From the NCBI GenBank assembly GCA_964607375.1, contig CAZSJY010000037.1:1-17696 (forward strand): a DNA stretch of 17,696 bases. The letters are read 5' to 3'. Position 1 is the first letter of the stretch; each line of letters begins with the position of its first letter. Origin of the DNA: JACNLC01 sp964607375 (lineage in GTDB: Bacteria; Fidelibacterota; Marinisomatia; SCGC-AAA003-L08; JACNLC01). Of the stretch, positions 15,842 to 17,696 are shown piece by piece. The notes under the pieces were generated by a model that saw only the letters and a program-made list of their open reading frames with translations, did no database searches and was not told the DNA's origin. Made by a program: the position numbers and the translations under genes.

Positions 15842-17179
15842 TCAGTTGTTATAGAAAATAGTAAAAGAAAAGGAAATTTTTTCGATATCTGATATTTCGT
15901 TAACAGTAGTGAACTGTTTAGATTCTGCATTATTCCAAATCAGATGTTTTACACCAAATTCAAAATGAAGTTGCTTGAATTTATACACTGTATTAAAACC
16001 AATTATTTGTTTTTCTTCTACCTTGTTGGAATACCTGTTATATCCAATAGTTGCGTATTGATCTGCTAACATCTGTTTAGTTAGTTCCCCACGTTTTGCT
16101 TTGGAGTAACCAATAATGCACTCCAAATTTCGAAATTTACATGAATATTCCAATAATAATTCCTCAGCATGTGGACCAGCCCAAAAACCAATTGGAAATC
16201 CATGACTATAATAGTCATTAATAGAAAACCTATGGCGGTATACTCTATGATCTGTCCAAGTATACTCCAACTTGAATACATCTTCATTACCGAAAATATT
16301 ATTCCAACAAAAACCACTTTGATAGGCGAACCAGTTTCTGTTTGTTTTTTGGAAAGTTAACAATGGTCTCCATTCATCCATCATAAAAACACCAAATATA
16401 TCTACATTTTGTGATGGTTGAAAGATAAAATTTGCACTCATTTGTACATTATCTAAATCCCCTAGATAGTGCTGAAGTGACCAAAAAGGAATAAATGGCA
16501 TCAGATAAGTAACTTCCAAATTTCTAACACCGTAGACTACAATCTCAGTTACACCAAAGGTAATTTGTTGATTCAATTTCCAATCAAGACGATGAGCAAC
16601 AATAAAACGGTTTAAATCAGGAGATTTTTTACCAACTTGATCATAGTAACAAGCATACACTGTATCTTCCTGCAAACTCTTTAGTTTGCCATGAAAATAT
16701 TCGAAAGTCAGGTGTTTATTTATACTCCAGTTAAAGCCAAACTTTGGATAAGAAGGAGGTTTATTTGAAATAGTTAAAGACGAATTTCCATTACCCCAAT
16801 GAGTATCGAATTTACCTATATATGCTTCAAAATCGCTCCTCAAATAACTAACTTTAATATCTGCATTATCATAATCAAATTTATTACCTTGCGGATCATG
16901 ACCTTCCCAAGACAGACCCTGTTCGTTCGAAAACTCATTTGGTTTGGCATTCAAACCGAAGAAGCGGTTATTTGTAAATTCAGCTTCTATAGTTAGGTGC
17001 TTATTGATATACATTGTGTTAAAACCAATTCCAGCAACATAAATAGGTTCCATTTCGACAGACCATTCACCACCAGCTGATTCATATTTAGTAAACGCAA
17101 TAGGTTTAATTTGAAAAGATTTCGCAAAACAAATATGACAGAGTATAAATAAGAATACTAATAGTAGTTTAAAACGCAA
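15842..17179 (-). CDS. Wzi-like outer-membrane beta-barrel protein
   Basis: A predicted outer-membrane protein that resembles the capsule assembly Wzi family. A clean signal peptide (MRFKLLLVFLFILCHICFA, about 19 residues) is followed by many short amphipathic strands rich in Tyr, Trp and Phe, and the chain ends in an aromatic strand (FSFTIFYNN), the usual outer-membrane C-terminal signal. The segment HRLDWKLNQQITFGVTEIVV then DLDNVQMSANF is the part that most resembles Wzi. The upstream sugar transferase fits a surface-polysaccharide role. The TTG at 17179 is preferred: it lies 7 bases after the upstream stop and gives a normal leader. A TTG at 17215 would overlap that gene by 29 bases and add a polar tail. 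No ATG exists near the start. Confidence 0.75.
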   Translation of the reverse strand: MRFKLLLVFLFILCHICFAKSFQIKPIAFTKYESAGGEWSVEMEPIYVAGIGFNTMYINKHLTIEAEFTNNRFFGLNAKPNEFSNEQGLSWEGHDPQGNKFDYDNADIKVSYLRSDFEAYIGKFDTHWGNGNSSLTISNKPPSYPKFGFNWSINKHLTFEYFHGKLKSLQEDTVYACYYDQVGKKSPDLNRFIVAHRLDWKLNQQITFGVTEIVVYGVRNLEVTYLMPFIPFWSLQHYLGDLDNVQMSANFIFQPSQNVDIFGVFMMDEWRPLLTFQKTNRNWFAYQSGFCWNNIFGNEDVFKLEYTWTDHRVYRHRFSINDYYSHGFPIGFWAGPHAEELLLEYSCKFRNLECIIGYSKAKRGELTKQMLADQYATIGYNRYSNKVEEKQIIGFNTVYKFKQLHFEFGVKHLIWNNAESKQFTTVNEISDIEKISFSFTIFYNN

Positions 17180-17186
17180 AGTATAC

Positions 17187-17696
17187 CTATTTACCTGTTC
17201 CTGAAAGAACCACAATAATAGTTTTGAGAATTATTTTTAGGTCCAGTGAAAAACTCCAATTGTCGATATATTCTAAATCTAGTTTTACCCAATCTTTGAA
17301 TTCCGCTAATGTATTTCTTCCATTTACTTGCCAATTGCCAGTTATACCAGGTTTCATCGAAAGACGCCTTAACTGTTCAACCGTATATTCTTGCACTTCA
17401 CTTGGAATAGGTGGACGTGGTCCTATCAAATTCATATCACTTTTCAGTACATTTATTAATTGAGGGAGTTCATCAAGACTGAATTTTCTAAGGAAAAATC
17501 CAAGTTTGGTAATTCTTGGATCTTTTGTAATTTTGAATACTGGTCCTGATTGTTCGTTTAAATGATCTAAATCTTTTCGCAAATCTTCAGCATTACTTAC
17601 CATTGTTCTAAATTTATACTGATAGAATTTTCTTCCATTTAGTGCAACTCTTGGTTTACTACAAGAATATCCATTGTCTTTTAACTCTTCATAAAT
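17187..17696 (-). CDS. Bacterial sugar transferase (polyprenyl-phosphate glycosyl-1-phosphate transferase), 3' part
   Basis: Starts surface-polysaccharide repeat units by moving a sugar-1-phosphate onto undecaprenyl phosphate. Only the C-terminal 169 residues are inside the window, and the gene runs off the right edge. The conserved core is clear: ALNGRKFYQYKFRTMV, then KITKDPRITKLGFFLRKFS, the LDELPQLINVLKSDMNLIGP segment with GPRPP, and LSMKPGITGNWQVNGR. The ATG at 17603 is an internal Met; the frame is open and protein-like through it to the edge. The acceptor sugar cannot be read. It is co-oriented with the Wzi-like gene 7 bases downstream. Confidence 0.93.
   Translation of the reverse strand: MYEELKDNGYSCSKPRVALNGRKFYQYKFRTMVSNAEDLRKDLDHLNEQSGPVFKITKDPRITKLGFFLRKFSLDELPQLINVLKSDMNLIGPRPPIPSEVQEYTVEQLRRLSMKPGITGNWQVNGRNTLAEFKDWVKLDLEYIDNWSFSLDLKIILKTIIVVLSGTGK

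Noticed and set aside
17180..17215. TTG start at 17215 for the Wzi-like gene
   Set aside because: It adds a polar tail before the signal peptide and a 29-base overlap. TTG at 17179 gives a normal leader.
17597..17603. ATG 17603 as the true start of the sugar transferase
   Set aside because: The frame continues upstream with clear family sequence (NGRKFYQYKFRT), so the Met is internal.
1..17696. CRISPR array, transposon, phage genes, toxin-antitoxin or defence island
   Set aside because: No repeated spacers, transposase, integrase, terminal inverted repeats or paired small toxin genes were seen on either strand.

Overview
The window looks like part of the chromosome of a free-living, AT-rich Gram-negative bacterium. 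Two membranes are implied by an outer-membrane beta-barrel protein, a lytic transglycosylase, exported lipoprotein-like proteins and a DsbD/TlpA redox pair. A DUF2851 protein, a 29-residue AURKAIP1/COX24-like (bS22/mS38-type) ribosomal peptide and a CxxC-containing OPRTase together suggest the Fibrobacterota-Chlorobiota-Bacteroidota (FCB) side of the tree, for example Marinimicrobia. Clear Shine-Dalgarno sequences argue against a typical Bacteroidota member. This placement is inference; no marker was searched.

Left part (1-6982), all on the plus strand: orotate phosphoribosyltransferase (pyrE); a cyclophilin-type prolyl isomerase with an N-terminal hydrophobic segment; then a tight run of a patatin-like phospholipase, DsbD and a TlpA/ResA-like thioredoxin, with gaps of 3 and -1 bases. 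After about 220 bases with a candidate promoter come an LPP20-type lipoprotein, a 93-residue single Ig-like domain that looks like a fragment, and a tRNA-Leu(CAA). The pyrE end may share its upstream region with an unidentified minus-strand gene that runs off the left edge.

Right part (7018-17696), all on the minus strand and convergent with the left part. In the order of transcription, from the right edge: a partial polyprenyl-phosphate sugar phosphotransferase and a Wzi-like outer-membrane protein (the edge of a surface-polysaccharide locus); serS and plsC, overlapping by ATGA; a DUF2851 protein; a LysM lytic transglycosylase and sppA, overlapping by ATGA; an HU/IHF-family protein; the tiny bS22-like gene with a near-perfect ribosome binding site; and a strong rho-independent terminator at 9431-9466. 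Beyond the terminator lie xseA, xseB (overlapping) and nadK.

Most of the content is housekeeping: pyrimidine and NADP synthesis, tRNA charging, phospholipid synthesis, exonuclease VII, envelope quality control and disulfide handling. I see no transposon, phage, CRISPR array, toxin-antitoxin or defence system. The points most worth a second look are the 29-residue bS22-like gene, the lipoprotein with an unassigned C-terminal domain, the broken-looking Ig-domain gene before the tRNA, and the two possible starts of the cyclophilin.
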